Shown here: piece by piece, positions 27,384 through 35,960 of the stretch
Layout: every line of letters starts with the position of its first letter
How positions within the stretch are numbered: the first letter of the stretch is position 1
Source: Bryobacterales bacterium
Lineage (GTDB): Bacteria; Acidobacteriota; Terriglobia; Bryobacterales; Bryobacteraceae
Direction: 5' to 3'
Assembly (NCBI GenBank): GCA_020851555.1
Contig: JADZCM010000022.1
Location: forward strand, 62,001 to 126,000
DNA length: 64,000 bases
Program-made: the position numbers and the translations under genes
The notes under the pieces: model-generated
Databases searched by the model: none
Seen by the model: only the letters and a program-made list of their open reading frames with translations
Told to the model about the DNA's origin: nothing

Positions 27384-29381
27384 TTAGCGCGCGAACACGA
27401 TCCTGATCCGGCCGTTGTGCGGCAGGATGCTGCCGGGCGTGGGGGCCTGCGCCCGCACCACGCCGCTCCCCGATACCTCGACGGGAAACCCTAATCGGGC
27501 TGTCTCCTCCAGCACGGCCCGCATCGTCTTGCCGTAGAAATCCGGCACCCGCGGGCCCCAGACACTCCGGGGTCCATCGCGCTCCGGCGTCGCCGGCTCC
27601 GGGAGCAGCTCCTCCAGAGACTCCAGGGCGGGAATCGCCAGGTCGGCCAGTTCCACGGGCGCGCTTTCGCGGGGGGGAGGGTTGTCGGGAAGATCCCGCG
27701 GGACGTTCCGCAGACGCAGGGCCGCCGACGCAACCTCGCGGAACACGGGAGCCGCCACCGCGCCGCCGAACACGGATGCGCCGTTGATGGTCACCACCAC
27801 CACCGCGGCGGGATTGGCTACCGGAGCGAACCCCGCAAAGGACGAATTGTAGACGTGCAGGTAGCAGCGGCAGGCAGGATCGAAGATCTGTGCCGACCCG
27901 GTCTTGCCTCCCGCCGTGTAGCCGTCCAGGCGCGCCAGAGTCCCCGTTCCATTCAGTACGACTCCTTCCATCATCCGGCGCATGGTGATGGCGGTCTCCG
28001 GCCGGAGGATGGAACGGGGCGATCCCACGGGCGTCAACTCGGCCTTTTGCCCCTGCCGCTGTTTGCTCAGGACCAGCCGCGGCGGTATGAGCAGGCCTCC
28101 ATTGGCGATCGCCGCGGTGGCCTGGGCCAGTTGCATGGTGGTGGCGCTGATCTCGTGCCCCATGGCGACGGACCCGATCGATGAGCGTCCCCAGTTCTCC
28201 AGCTCACGAACCTTCCCGGCCGATTCGCCGGGCAGCGGAACCCCCGTCGGCCGCCCGAATCCGAAGCGGCGCACGTAGTTCAAAAGGTTGCGTTCGCCCA
28301 CCGCAAGCCCGATCTGGATGGCGCCTATGTTGCTGCTCTTGGCGAGCACTCCCGCAACCGGCAGCATGTCATAGGGATGATGGTCGCGAATCACCCGGCC
28401 AAAGAGGTTGAGGCGCCCGCGGCCGCAGGCGATGATAGTTTCCGGAGTAAGACGGGTCGTCTCCATGGCCGCCGCCACGGTGATGACCTTGAAGACCGAA
28501 CCCGGCTCGAAAGGCACGGAAACGGCATGATTGGCGCGCTTCTCGGCGTCTTGCCGGGTCTTGAACGGAAGGTTCGGATCATAGGCGGGGTAGCTGGCCA
28601 GGGCCAGGATGTCGCCCGTCTTGGGATCCAGGACCACGACGCTTCCGGTCTGGCTGCGGCTCTCCTGAACCGCCTTGGCCAGTTCCCGTTCGGCCACGTG
28701 CTGTATGCGCTCGTCGATGGTCAGCGTGATGTTCGCCCCCGGCTCGGCGGGCCTCTCCGTCCGGGAGTCCACTCCCCGCCTGACCACGTCACGAATCACA
28801 TGGGCCGCTCCGGCCTTCCCGCGCAGATCCTCTTCGAAGCTCTGTTCGACGCCGCCGTTGCCGCGCTCCTCGAAATCCACTCCTCCCAGGACGTGCGCGG
28901 CCAGGATGCCCTTCGGATAAGCACGCAGACTCTCGCGCCGGAATTCGACCCAGCCAAACCCCAGGCGCCGCAACTGCTGCGATTCGGCGAAGCTGACCCG
29001 GCGCTTGATCCACAGGAAGCCGCGGCGCTGCCGGGCGGCCGTAATCAGGCGCTGCTCCAGGTCGCGCTGGTCCAGTCCCAGGACGGGGGCAAGGTAGGCG
29101 GCCGCGACATCCGGCTGTGGAGCCCGCATCGGGTTTACGACGATGCTCTCGGCGGGCAGGCTCAGCGCCAGCGGCCGTCCCGCGCGGTCGAGAATATTCC
29201 CGCGGCGGGCGGGGAGCTCAACCACTCGGGTGGTTCTTTTGTCGGACTCGGCGCGGTAGTAGCCGTGCTGAAGGACTTGCAGTTGGACCAGGCGGCACAC
29301 GATCACCAGCAGCCAGAAGGCGAGAGCCAGGACGAACCACGTAGCCCGCCTCCTGGCCTGCCCTTGCCCCCCGCTCCACAT
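27384..29381 (-). CDS. ftsI: septal peptidoglycan transpeptidase FtsI/PBP3 with C-terminal PASTA domain
   Basis: 665 aa. One membrane anchor near residues 14-30 (WFVLALAFWLLVIV), a pedestal domain starting RGNILDRAGRPLA, then a penicillin-binding transpeptidase domain: S295-V-F-K298 with the nucleophile S295, S349-S-N351 and KTG at 493-495. After residue about 600 there is a PASTA-like domain (VPDFYGKTMRAVLEETARLGFPVEV and a P-x-P-G end), separated by an acidic proline-rich linker. It cross-links septal peptidoglycan with FtsW. A PASTA domain on the division PBP is seen in Gram-positives and several other phyla, and may bind muropeptides. Confidence 0.95.
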   Translation of the reverse strand: MWSGGQGQARRRATWFVLALAFWLLVIVCRLVQLQVLQHGYYRAESDKRTTRVVELPARRGNILDRAGRPLALSLPAESIVVNPMRAPQPDVAAAYLAPVLGLDQRDLEQRLITAARQRRGFLWIKRRVSFAESQQLRRLGFGWVEFRRESLRAYPKGILAAHVLGGVDFEERGNGGVEQSFEEDLRGKAGAAHVIRDVVRRGVDSRTERPAEPGANITLTIDERIQHVAERELAKAVQESRSQTGSVVVLDPKTGDILALASYPAYDPNLPFKTRQDAEKRANHAVSVPFEPGSVFKVITVAAAMETTRLTPETIIACGRGRLNLFGRVIRDHHPYDMLPVAGVLAKSSNIGAIQIGLAVGERNLLNYVRRFGFGRPTGVPLPGESAGKVRELENWGRSSIGSVAMGHEISATTMQLAQATAAIANGGLLIPPRLVLSKQRQGQKAELTPVGSPRSILRPETAITMRRMMEGVVLNGTGTLARLDGYTAGGKTGSAQIFDPACRCYLHVYNSSFAGFAPVANPAAVVVVTINGASVFGGAVAAPVFREVASAALRLRNVPRDLPDNPPPRESAPVELADLAIPALESLEELLPEPATPERDGPRSVWGPRVPDFYGKTMRAVLEETARLGFPVEVSGSGVVRAQAPTPGSILPHNGRIRIVFAR

Positions 29382-29409
29382 GCGCGTCCTCCAAGGCTGC
29401 CCGCCGTTT

Positions 29410-29889
29410 CTACTTGGCGCTCAGGTTCCTTGCCAGGGACCCATCCGGTGCGGGAGCGAGTTGCACGACCTGGTCCGGAGCGGGATCGATCAATTCCTGC
29501 TCCCGGGCCAGCTGGTCCAGTCTCTCCGGAGTGACGAGCCGCGCCTGCTCCAGTTCCAGAGACGCCAGTTCCGCGCGCAGCGTCTCCTGCTGCCCCTTGA
29601 GCGATTCGACCTGGTAGCCGGCCAGCAGCGAGTATGCGCCGGGCCACAGTAGGCCTGCCAGCAGGAGGGTCACGGTAGTGGCCGCCGCCACCCATCGCCA
29701 GCACCGCGCGCTGGCCTTGGGGTCGGGCAGCCGCACCACGCCCGAGTTGTCAATCGGCTTCCGGTAGAAATAGATGCTCTCGTTCGGAACCGGCGGCAAC
29801 CGGAAACCGCCCGCCGCTTCCCGCCCCGACTTGCCCGCCCAATCCGCGCGCGCTGAACTATCCTCGAATACTCTCGCCTGAGCCGCCAT
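29410..29889 (-). CDS. ftsL: FtsL-like cell division protein
   Basis: 159 aa. The layout is that of FtsL: a cytoplasmic tail of about 65 residues, one membrane span (WRWVAAATTVTLLLAGLLW), then a periplasmic coiled coil (VESLKGQQETLRAELASLELEQARL) ending near a proline. Sequence conservation in this family is very low, so the call rests on topology and position between rsmH and ftsI, which is the standard ftsL place. It would form a complex with FtsQ and FtsB. The cytoplasmic tail is longer than in E. coli. Confidence 0.75.
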   Translation of the reverse strand: MAAQARVFEDSSARADWAGKSGREAAGGFRLPPVPNESIYFYRKPIDNSGVVRLPDPKASARCWRWVAAATTVTLLLAGLLWPGAYSLLAGYQVESLKGQQETLRAELASLELEQARLVTPERLDQLAREQELIDPAPDQVVQLAPAPDGSLARNLSAK

Positions 29890-29902
29890 GACCCGCTCCC
29901 GC

Positions 29903-30763
29903 TTACAGCATCAACAACGCTCTCAACCGGCCGCTGCGTGAGGCCGGGTTGACCCGGACTTCCTCGGCCGCCGGCCGGACCACGTGCTTGGTTAAGATTC
30001 TGGCGCGGCCGCTCCGCGCCAAACCCTGAAACGCCCGCTTTACTCTGGTGTCCTCAAGTGACATGAACGATATGATGACGATGGGCCGGCCGGCGTGAAC
30101 CACCTCCGGCGCCAGTTCCAGCAAACTCTCCAACTCTTCCATCTCCTGATTCACCGCGATTCGCAGGGACATGAAGGTCTGCGTCGCGGGATGCAGGCGA
30201 CCCGTTCGGGGCGCGGCCCGCTCCACTACTCTGGCCAAGTGCAGTGTGCTTTGAATCGGCCGCGCCCGAACGATGGCTCTGGCAATCTTCCGCGCCCTCC
30301 TTTCTTGGCCGAACTCGAAGATCAGATCGGCCAGCGCCTTTTCGGCATACGTGTTGACAATGTCCGAGGCGGTTAGCTCCTGGCCGCCGCTCATCCGCAT
30401 GTCCAGGGGACCGTCGGACTGAAACGAAAAGCCTCTGGCGGGGTTCGTGAGCTGAAACCGGCTGGCTCCGAGGTCCGCGAGCAATCCGTCCACCCGCGCA
30501 GCTCCGGCGCGGCTCAGCGCCGCCCGCAATTCCGAGAACCTGGCCTGTTCGAAACGGATGCGGCCCGCCAGGTGGGCCGTGTTCCGCCTGGCTATCTCCA
30601 GGGACTCCTCGTCCCGGTCGCAGGCGATCACCGTGCCCGTCGTCAGCCGGGCGGCGATGGCGGCGGTGTGTCCGCCCAGGCCGGCTGTCGCATCCGCATA
30701 AATCCCGTCGGGCCGGATGGCCAGGTATTGAAGCACGGAATCCAGCAACACGGGGTAGTGCAT
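29903..30763 (-). CDS. rsmH: 16S rRNA (cytosine1402-N4)-methyltransferase
   Basis: 286 aa. HYPVLLDSVLQYL at the start, SAM motif YADATAGLGGHTAAIA, DLGASRFQLTNPARGFSF and DMRMS, all typical of RsmH (MraW). It methylates C1402 in the decoding centre of 16S rRNA. It begins 6 nt after mraZ, the usual dcw arrangement. Confidence 0.96.
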   Translation of the reverse strand: MHYPVLLDSVLQYLAIRPDGIYADATAGLGGHTAAIAARLTTGTVIACDRDEESLEIARRNTAHLAGRIRFEQARFSELRAALSRAGAARVDGLLADLGASRFQLTNPARGFSFQSDGPLDMRMSGGQELTASDIVNTYAEKALADLIFEFGQERRARKIARAIVRARPIQSTLHLARVVERAAPRTGRLHPATQTFMSLRIAVNQEMEELESLLELAPEVVHAGRPIVIISFMSLEDTRVKRAFQGLARSGRARILTKHVVRPAAEEVRVNPASRSGRLRALLML

Positions 30764-30769
30764 GGACGA

Positions 30770-31252
30770 TCACTTGAGCCCCTTTTCCTCCATGCTGCGG
30801 ACGTTCTCCTCCAGGTCCTCCAGCGCCTGTTGCAGCGTCGACTCGTACCGGGCCTGAGTGTAGATGGTGATGATTTCGTCCAGGCATTCCATCTGCACGT
30901 TCTGGTTCTCGAGCGAAAGCAGGGCGCGCAGTTTCTGAGGAATCAGGATCCTTCCCTGGGAGTCGATATCGCTGTCCCCGCCGACGTCATTGGCCGCGAA
31001 CAGGATGCGCCGCGCCGTCTGGCGGTCGTCCTTGTTCTGGAAGAGAAATGTTTTGCTTTTCTGCCATTCGGGCTGGGAGTATACTCGAATGGTAGTCCGG
31101 TCCAGGCTGGTGATGAAGAACGACCGCACCCCCAAGCTGGCAAAGTACTCCTCGATTTTGGAGGGAAGTTTGAGACGTCCCTTCTCGTCGATCTTGGCAG
31201 ACAGGAAGCCATTCGGGGGGGGGACGACCTGGCTGGCCCGTACTTCTTCCAC
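30770..31252 (-). CDS. mraZ: transcriptional regulator MraZ
   Basis: 160 aa from a GTG at 31252 with GGGAG 4 nt upstream. Two AbrB-like half-domains each hold the D-x-x-G-R motif: IDEKGRLKLP near residue 24 and IDSQGRILIP near residue 93. The C-terminal coiled extension makes it slightly longer than the usual 143-152 aa. MraZ oligomerises and represses its own dcw promoter by binding GGG-containing repeats spaced by 10 bp; such repeats are present directly upstream. Confidence 0.95.
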   Translation of the reverse strand: MEEVRASQVVPPPNGFLSAKIDEKGRLKLPSKIEEYFASLGVRSFFITSLDRTTIRVYSQPEWQKSKTFLFQNKDDRQTARRILFAANDVGGDSDIDSQGRILIPQKLRALLSLENQNVQMECLDEIITIYTQARYESTLQQALEDLEENVRSMEEKGLK

Positions 31253-31281
31253 TTAACTCCCTTTTGCTCCCTATTACTCCA
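31247..31281 (-). promoter_or_regulatory. MraZ-type operator: GGAG boxes with 10-bp period
   Basis: On the minus strand three boxes TGGAG (31281-31277), GGGAG (31271-31267) and GGGAG (31261-31257) recur exactly every 10 nt. A weaker fourth, TGGAA (31251-31247), overlaps the GTG start. The known MraZ operator is three TGGGN-type repeats separated by 5 nt, also a 10-bp period, so the geometry matches while the core is GGAG. The third box also serves as the ribosome site. Confidence 0.6.
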
Positions 31282-31286
31282 AACCG

Positions 31287-31315
31287 ATTATGCGACAGAA
31301 GGCCTGACAATGCAA
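31287..31315 (-). promoter_or_regulatory. sigma70-type promoter of the dcw cluster
   Basis: TTGCAT (31315-31310), a 17-nt spacer and CATAAT (31292-31287) on the minus strand. The start point would be near 31280, at the first MraZ-type box, so bound MraZ would block initiation. No intrinsic terminator or other promoter of similar quality was seen upstream of mraZ. Confidence 0.6.
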
Positions 31316-31447
31316 GTTTTTTTATGGGAGGGCCCTGTCCTGCCGGTCGGATACAACCGCTAGGAGCCGGTTTGCGATATGCCCCTATCGCTGGGGCTGC
31401 GGTGGTGAAGGGGAAGATCGGGCGCAAGGCGCGCCTATACTGAGGGA

Positions 31448-32257
31448 ATGCAGAGCTTTCACATAGTGGTGTGCGGGAGCATTGTCCCAGACCCACTCCA
31501 GACCCTGGAGCCTGTCGTCAACAGTCCGGTTCCGTCCCTAAAGAACGAAATGATGCTTCCGGCCGTCCTCGATCCCTGGGCGGCGCACGCCCTTTATGAA
31601 GCTGCGAATCTCGCCCGGCAGCGGCCCGGGAGCAAGGTCTGGCTGGTCAGTCTGGGGCCGAAGGCCAAGCTCCAACAGGTGATGATGACCGTGGCGCAGA
31701 AAGCGCCGTTTGAACTGGTCGCCCTGGACGGACCCTCCGGGGGCTTCACCGACGCCTCCGAGACGGCGGCGGCCCTGGCGGAGGCCATTCAGGGAATCGC
31801 GGGTCTCGACCGGTCGCGCCTTCTGTTGTTCGGAGGCTGGGAATCCGCCTCCCGGGGCGCGGGCGCAACCATGCAGATGACCGGTGAACGGCTGGGGATC
31901 ACCGACCAGTTTCAGGGGGTGGACGAACTCGAGGTTACCGAAAGCGGCGCCCTGCGGATTCTGGAGCGCGTGGAGGGCGGCAGGCACCAGTTGTCGGAAT
32001 GTGAGGGACCGCCTGTCGTGTTGGGGTGGGCTACGGGCAACCTGCCGGAGCCTCCCAACAACCCCCAGGTCGGGATGGCCAACATGCGGATGGTCATGCC
32101 TGCGTTGCAGCGGGCCAAGCCCGCCAAGGCCGGAGCCGACGGCCTGACGTACCGGAGCGTGAAAGTGCCGAGCCAGCGCCGGGAGACGAGGGTCGTGAAG
32201 GACGTCCCCGCCGAGGAGATCGCGCGCGAGCTGGTAGCTTGGATCAGGAACGGGTAG
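31448..32257 (+). CDS. etfB: electron transfer flavoprotein beta subunit, divergent
   Basis: 269 aa. ETF-beta features: HIVVCGSIVPDP at the start, LDPWAAHALYEAANLA (NPFDEIAVEEAL in typical members), VWLVSLGPKAKLQQVM and a nucleotide-binding RLLLFGGWESASRGAGATMQMTGERL. The C-terminal arm includes NLPEPPNNPQVGMANM. It should carry an AMP or flavin and pair with the alpha subunit to move electrons from a dehydrogenase to the quinone pool. Many consensus residues are changed. A TATACT -10-like element ends 7 nt before the ATG. Confidence 0.85.
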   Translation: MQSFHIVVCGSIVPDPLQTLEPVVNSPVPSLKNEMMLPAVLDPWAAHALYEAANLARQRPGSKVWLVSLGPKAKLQQVMMTVAQKAPFELVALDGPSGGFTDASETAAALAEAIQGIAGLDRSRLLLFGGWESASRGAGATMQMTGERLGITDQFQGVDELEVTESGALRILERVEGGRHQLSECEGPPVVLGWATGNLPEPPNNPQVGMANMRMVMPALQRAKPAKAGADGLTYRSVKVPSQRRETRVVKDVPAEEIARELVAWIRNG

Positions 32258-32266
32258 GGGGAGAGC

Positions 32267-33286
32267 ATGGAGACGATTCTGGTTCTGGCGCACGTGGAAG
32301 CGGATGGGACCCTGGGACGGCCCGCCCGGGAGGCGATCGCCGCCGCACGCGCGGTCCGGGAAGGGTTGGCCGGTTCGAGCCTGGTCGTGGGACTGGCCGG
32401 CGCTGGCGCCGGCGCCGCCGCGCCACAGACCGCGTCCTGCGGAGCGGCCCGCTGGCTGGCGGTTGAGGGGCCGGAGTTCGGAGAGCCGAGGTACGCCACC
32501 GACGCCGCGGCTGCGCAGGCCCTGGCGGAAGCGGCCTCCGCCGGCCTGGTGATCGCCGCGTCCACCAGCCGCTGGGCCCGCACGCTGGCGGGCGTGGCGC
32601 AGCGCCTCGGCGGGCGGGTGGATACGCACGTCACGGGCGTAGCCGCCGCACAGGGCAAGGTCGCCGTGAGCCGCTGGTTCTACCGCCAGCGCATGGAGGC
32701 GGAGATCGAGCGGGCGCAACGCCCTTGGTTCATTCTGGTGGACCCCGGCTGTTTCCAGCCATGGGCGGGCGAACCCGGTCCCGTGGCCGTGGAGCGGGTG
32801 GCGGCATCCGGCTCTTCGCGGACCAGGTTTGTGGAATACAGGGAGCCCGTGAGCGGCGAGCAGACCATCCGGCCGGACGCGGAGTTGCTGTTTGTCGCCG
32901 GGGCGGGGTGGACCAAAAAGCAGCCCGACGGGAAAACCCATACCGAGCAAGCCGGCGCGCTGATTCTGGATTTCCTGCGGAAGTCGCGGGCATCGCTGGG
33001 CAGCAGCAAGTCGCTCGTGGACCTGGGCTCGGAGGGCCACGCCGTGCTTCCCTTCCTGACGCACATGAACCAGGTCGGGCAGACCGGATCCACGCCGCGC
33101 CACCCCAAGGGACTGGCCACCTGCTGCCACGGGGAGGAGCCGCACGTCGTGGGTTGGAGGTTTGTCAACGAACGCCGCGCCGTGAACCTGGATCCCAACT
33201 GCGGCTGGGCGCAGGGCAAGGCGGACGTCCTGTACGTGGCTGACGCCTTCACGGTGATGGCCAAAGTGGACGAGTTGCTGGGTTAG
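32267..33286 (+). CDS. etfA: electron transfer flavoprotein alpha subunit, divergent FAD domain
   Basis: 339 aa. The N-terminal domain (ILVLAHVEADGTL, LVIAASTSRWARTLAGVAQRLGG) and the core VGQTGST place it in the EtfA/FixB family. The C-terminal FAD domain differs from the usual pattern: GSSKSLVDLG stands for GASRxxVDxG, and a CCHGEEPHVVGW segment replaces the GISGAIQH loop. The final NLDP and ADAFTVMAKVDELL follow the normal order. FAD binding may therefore be altered. It is 9 nt after etfB and the pair are surely one unit. Confidence 0.82.
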   Translation: METILVLAHVEADGTLGRPAREAIAAARAVREGLAGSSLVVGLAGAGAGAAAPQTASCGAARWLAVEGPEFGEPRYATDAAAAQALAEAASAGLVIAASTSRWARTLAGVAQRLGGRVDTHVTGVAAAQGKVAVSRWFYRQRMEAEIERAQRPWFILVDPGCFQPWAGEPGPVAVERVAASGSSRTRFVEYREPVSGEQTIRPDAELLFVAGAGWTKKQPDGKTHTEQAGALILDFLRKSRASLGSSKSLVDLGSEGHAVLPFLTHMNQVGQTGSTPRHPKGLATCCHGEEPHVVGWRFVNERRAVNLDPNCGWAQGKADVLYVADAFTVMAKVDELLG

Positions 33287-33333
33287 CGTCCTGGTTCGCC
33301 GTACTTCCGGACGCGGCTAAGGGAGCGGAGCGA

Positions 33334-34263
33334 ATGGGAGAACCGAAACGCATCGTGGTCGTTGGCAGCGCGAACATGGACATCGTCCTGCCCGTGGCGC
33401 GTCTGGCTGCGCCGGGCGAGACGATTCTGGGCGGCGACGTGGCGTTCTTCCCGGGGGGCAAGGGCGCCAACCAGGCGGCGGCAGCGGCCAAACTGGGGGG
33501 CGTGGTCTGGCTGGTTGCCGAGGTCGGTCCCGATCCCTTCGGCGCGGCGCTGGTCTCAAGCCTCCAGCAAGCCGGCGTGTTGACGGAGCACGTGGGTGTC
33601 TCAAGCCGGCCCACGGGTTGCGCCTGCATCTACGTGCTGCCGGAAGGCGAGAATTCGATTGTCGTATCGCCCGGCGCGAACGCCGCGCTCGATCCGCGGA
33701 CCGCCACGGCGAGGCTGGAGGCGGTGGGCGACGTGGGTTTCGTGCTCTCGCAACTGGAGACGCCGCTCGACACCGTCACGGCGGTCTTTGCGTCGGCGCG
33801 CGCCCGGGGGGCTACGACGGTGCTCGACCCGGCGCCGGCACAGGAACTCCCCGCGGCCCTGTTGCAGTCGGTGGACTTCCTGACTCCGAATCAGCCGGAA
33901 GCCGCCACCCTGCTGGGGGACGCGAGGCCGGTGATCCGGGACTTCGCCGATGCCGAAGAAGCCGCCGTCCGTCTTCTTTCGCTGGGGCCGAAGGCGGTGG
34001 TGATGAAACTGGGCGCGCTGGGTTGCCTGGTGGTGGACCGGCAAGAGCGGCACAGGGCCAAGGCGCACCAGGTTCAGGCGGTTGACACCACGGCGGCCGG
34101 CGATGCCTTCAACGGGGCCTTTGCCGTGGCGCTGGCCGAGGGCCGGACGGTGGCCGAGGCCGCCGCGTTCGCCAACGCCGCCGCCGGAATCTCGGTGACG
34201 CGGCCGGGGGCTCAGTCCTCGCTCGCCGGCCGCGGCGAGGTGGAGCGGTTTCTGCGGCGCTGA
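33334..34263 (+). CDS. rbsK: ribokinase-like PfkB-family sugar kinase
   Basis: 309 aa, RBS GGGAGCGGAGCGA. The N-terminus VVVGSANMDIVLPVARLAAPGET matches ribokinase, and FFPGGKGANQAAAAAKLGG is the substrate-binding signature. The catalytic Asp lies in DTTAAGDAFNGAFAVAL (DTxGAGD in most). It should phosphorylate ribose or a related sugar on O5 using ATP. No ribose transporter is nearby, so another sugar or nucleoside is possible. Confidence 0.9.
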   Translation: MGEPKRIVVVGSANMDIVLPVARLAAPGETILGGDVAFFPGGKGANQAAAAAKLGGVVWLVAEVGPDPFGAALVSSLQQAGVLTEHVGVSSRPTGCACIYVLPEGENSIVVSPGANAALDPRTATARLEAVGDVGFVLSQLETPLDTVTAVFASARARGATTVLDPAPAQELPAALLQSVDFLTPNQPEAATLLGDARPVIRDFADAEEAAVRLLSLGPKAVVMKLGALGCLVVDRQERHRAKAHQVQAVDTTAAGDAFNGAFAVALAEGRTVAEAAAFANAAAGISVTRPGAQSSLAGRGEVERFLRR

Positions 34264-34288
34264 AAAGCAGGGCGCGCCGTCCGTGTCC

Positions 34289-34888
34289 TTACCGGGCCAG
34301 CACCCGCCGGCCCTCGATGCGGAAATTGCCGGAGAGCACCAGGCGAATGGCCTCGCTGTAGATGCGGTGTTCCTGCTGGAGAATGCGGGTGGCCAGCGAA
34401 TCCGCGGTGTCGTCATCCAGCACCGGGACCGTGGCCTGGGCCACAATCGGGCCGGAGTCCAGGTTCTCGTCCACGAAGTGTACAGTGCAACCGGTGACCT
34501 TCACCCCGTGCTCCAGCGCCTGGTGCTGCGCGTCCAGGCCCGGAAATGACGGCAGCAACGCGGGATGAATGTTGAGGATTCTCCCGGGGAACTGCCGCAC
34601 GAAGTAGGCGCTCAGCAGCCGCATGAACCCGGCCAGGCACACCAGGTCCACCTGGTTCGCCTTCAGCTCCGCCACCACCAGGCGGTCATACGCCTCCCGC
34701 TCCATTCCCTTGGACGGCAGGCACACCGCCTTCAGCCCCAGGGCGCGGGCGGTCTCCAGGCCGCGGGCCTCGGGCCGGTTGGAGATGACCACGGCGATCT
34801 CCGCGTCGAGACGCCCCGCCGCCACGTTTCCGGCAATGGCCTCGAAGTTCGATCCGCGGCCGGACAGCAGTATGCCTAAGCGCTTCAT
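34289..34888 (-). CDS. purN: phosphoribosylglycinamide formyltransferase
   Basis: 199 aa. GILLSGRGSNFEAI at the start, VCLAGFMRLLSAYFV, and the catalytic region RILNIHPALLPSFPG with the essential Asn and His; the conserved Asp is in FVDENLDSGPIV. It transfers a formyl group from 10-formyl-THF in step 3 of purine synthesis. The ATG overlaps the purM stop by 4 nt, as expected for coupled consecutive steps. Confidence 0.97.
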   Translation of the reverse strand: MKRLGILLSGRGSNFEAIAGNVAAGRLDAEIAVVISNRPEARGLETARALGLKAVCLPSKGMEREAYDRLVVAELKANQVDLVCLAGFMRLLSAYFVRQFPGRILNIHPALLPSFPGLDAQHQALEHGVKVTGCTVHFVDENLDSGPIVAQATVPVLDDDTADSLATRILQQEHRIYSEAIRLVLSGNFRIEGRRVLAR

Positions 34889-35931
34889 CGATAGATCACT
34901 CTCGAGGTTGCGCCACGGGGCGTCTCGATGACGCGCCCGATGCGGTAGTGTTCCTCGCCCAGCCTGTCGAGCAGCGCCCCGGCCCGCGCCAGCTTAGTCC
35001 GCGGGACAACCAGGATCATGCCGATACCGAGATTGAACGTCCGCCGGTAGTCGCTGCCGGGCGCCTTGCCCAGGCGTTTCAGCAGCTTGAATACGGGCGG
35101 GACCGTCCAGGCCGAGGTGTCGATCTCGGCCGCCAGGCCCGCCGGCAGGATGCGCGGTGTGTTGTCGGTGATGCCGCCGCCGGTGATGTGCGCCGCGCCG
35201 CCGAGCAGCCGCTTGGCGTGCAGCGACTGGATGGCGCAGAGATAACTCCGGTGCACCTTGAGCAGTTCATCCGCCACGGTGCAGCCGAGTTCGGCCAGGA
35301 AAGTGCCCGGCCCGTACCCCGCCACCTCGAACAGCAGCTTGCGCGCCAGCGAGTAACCGTTGGTGTGCAAGCCGGTGGAGGGCAATCCCAGCAGCACGTC
35401 CCCGGGCCGGATGGACGCTCCGGTCAAAAGCCGCCGCCGCTCAACCGCCCCGACGATGAAGCCGGCCAGGTCGTACTCTCCGGGCGCGTAGAAGCCGGGC
35501 ATCTCCGCGGTCTCCCCCCCGATCAAGGCGCAGCCGTTCGAGGCGCACCCGCGGGCCAGTCCTTCCACCACACGGGCGGCGACCTCGGCGTCCAGCTTGC
35601 CCGCCGCGAAGTAGTCCAGGAAGAACAACGGCACCGCGCCCTGGACGGCGATGTCGTTGACGCAGTGGTTTACCAGGTCCTCGCCCACCGTGTCGTGGCG
35701 GCCGGTGAGGAATGCCAGCTTGAGCTTGGTGCCCACGCCGTCGGCGGAGCTTACCAGCACCGGGGCCTTGTAGCCCGACAGCCGGAAGCCGGCGCCGAAA
35801 CTCCCGATGTCGGTCAGGACGCCCGGATGAAACGTGGCGCGCGCCAGTTTCCTAATGCGGGCCACCGCCCGGTCCGCTTCCGGGATGCTGACACCCGCGT
35901 CTTGGTATCGAACCGCTTTCGTGGCAGGCAT
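34885..35931 (-). CDS. purM: phosphoribosylformylglycinamidine cyclo-ligase (AIR synthetase)
   Basis: 348 aa from the ATG at 35931 (MPATKAVRYQDAGV). An ATG five codons earlier would lie upstream of the likely RNA start, because TATACT sits at 35955-35950. PurM motifs: SADGVGTKLKLA, DLVNHCVNDIAVQGA, GCALIGGETAEMPGFY and HITGGGITDN. It closes the imidazole ring to give aminoimidazole ribotide. It is the first gene of a purM-purN pair. Confidence 0.95.
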   Translation of the reverse strand: MPATKAVRYQDAGVSIPEADRAVARIRKLARATFHPGVLTDIGSFGAGFRLSGYKAPVLVSSADGVGTKLKLAFLTGRHDTVGEDLVNHCVNDIAVQGAVPLFFLDYFAAGKLDAEVAARVVEGLARGCASNGCALIGGETAEMPGFYAPGEYDLAGFIVGAVERRRLLTGASIRPGDVLLGLPSTGLHTNGYSLARKLLFEVAGYGPGTFLAELGCTVADELLKVHRSYLCAIQSLHAKRLLGGAAHITGGGITDNTPRILPAGLAAEIDTSAWTVPPVFKLLKRLGKAPGSDYRRTFNLGIGMILVVPRTKLARAGALLDRLGEEHYRIGRVIETPRGATSRVIYR

Positions 35932-35960
35932 CGTCCGCTCAGACACTACAGTATACCGAC

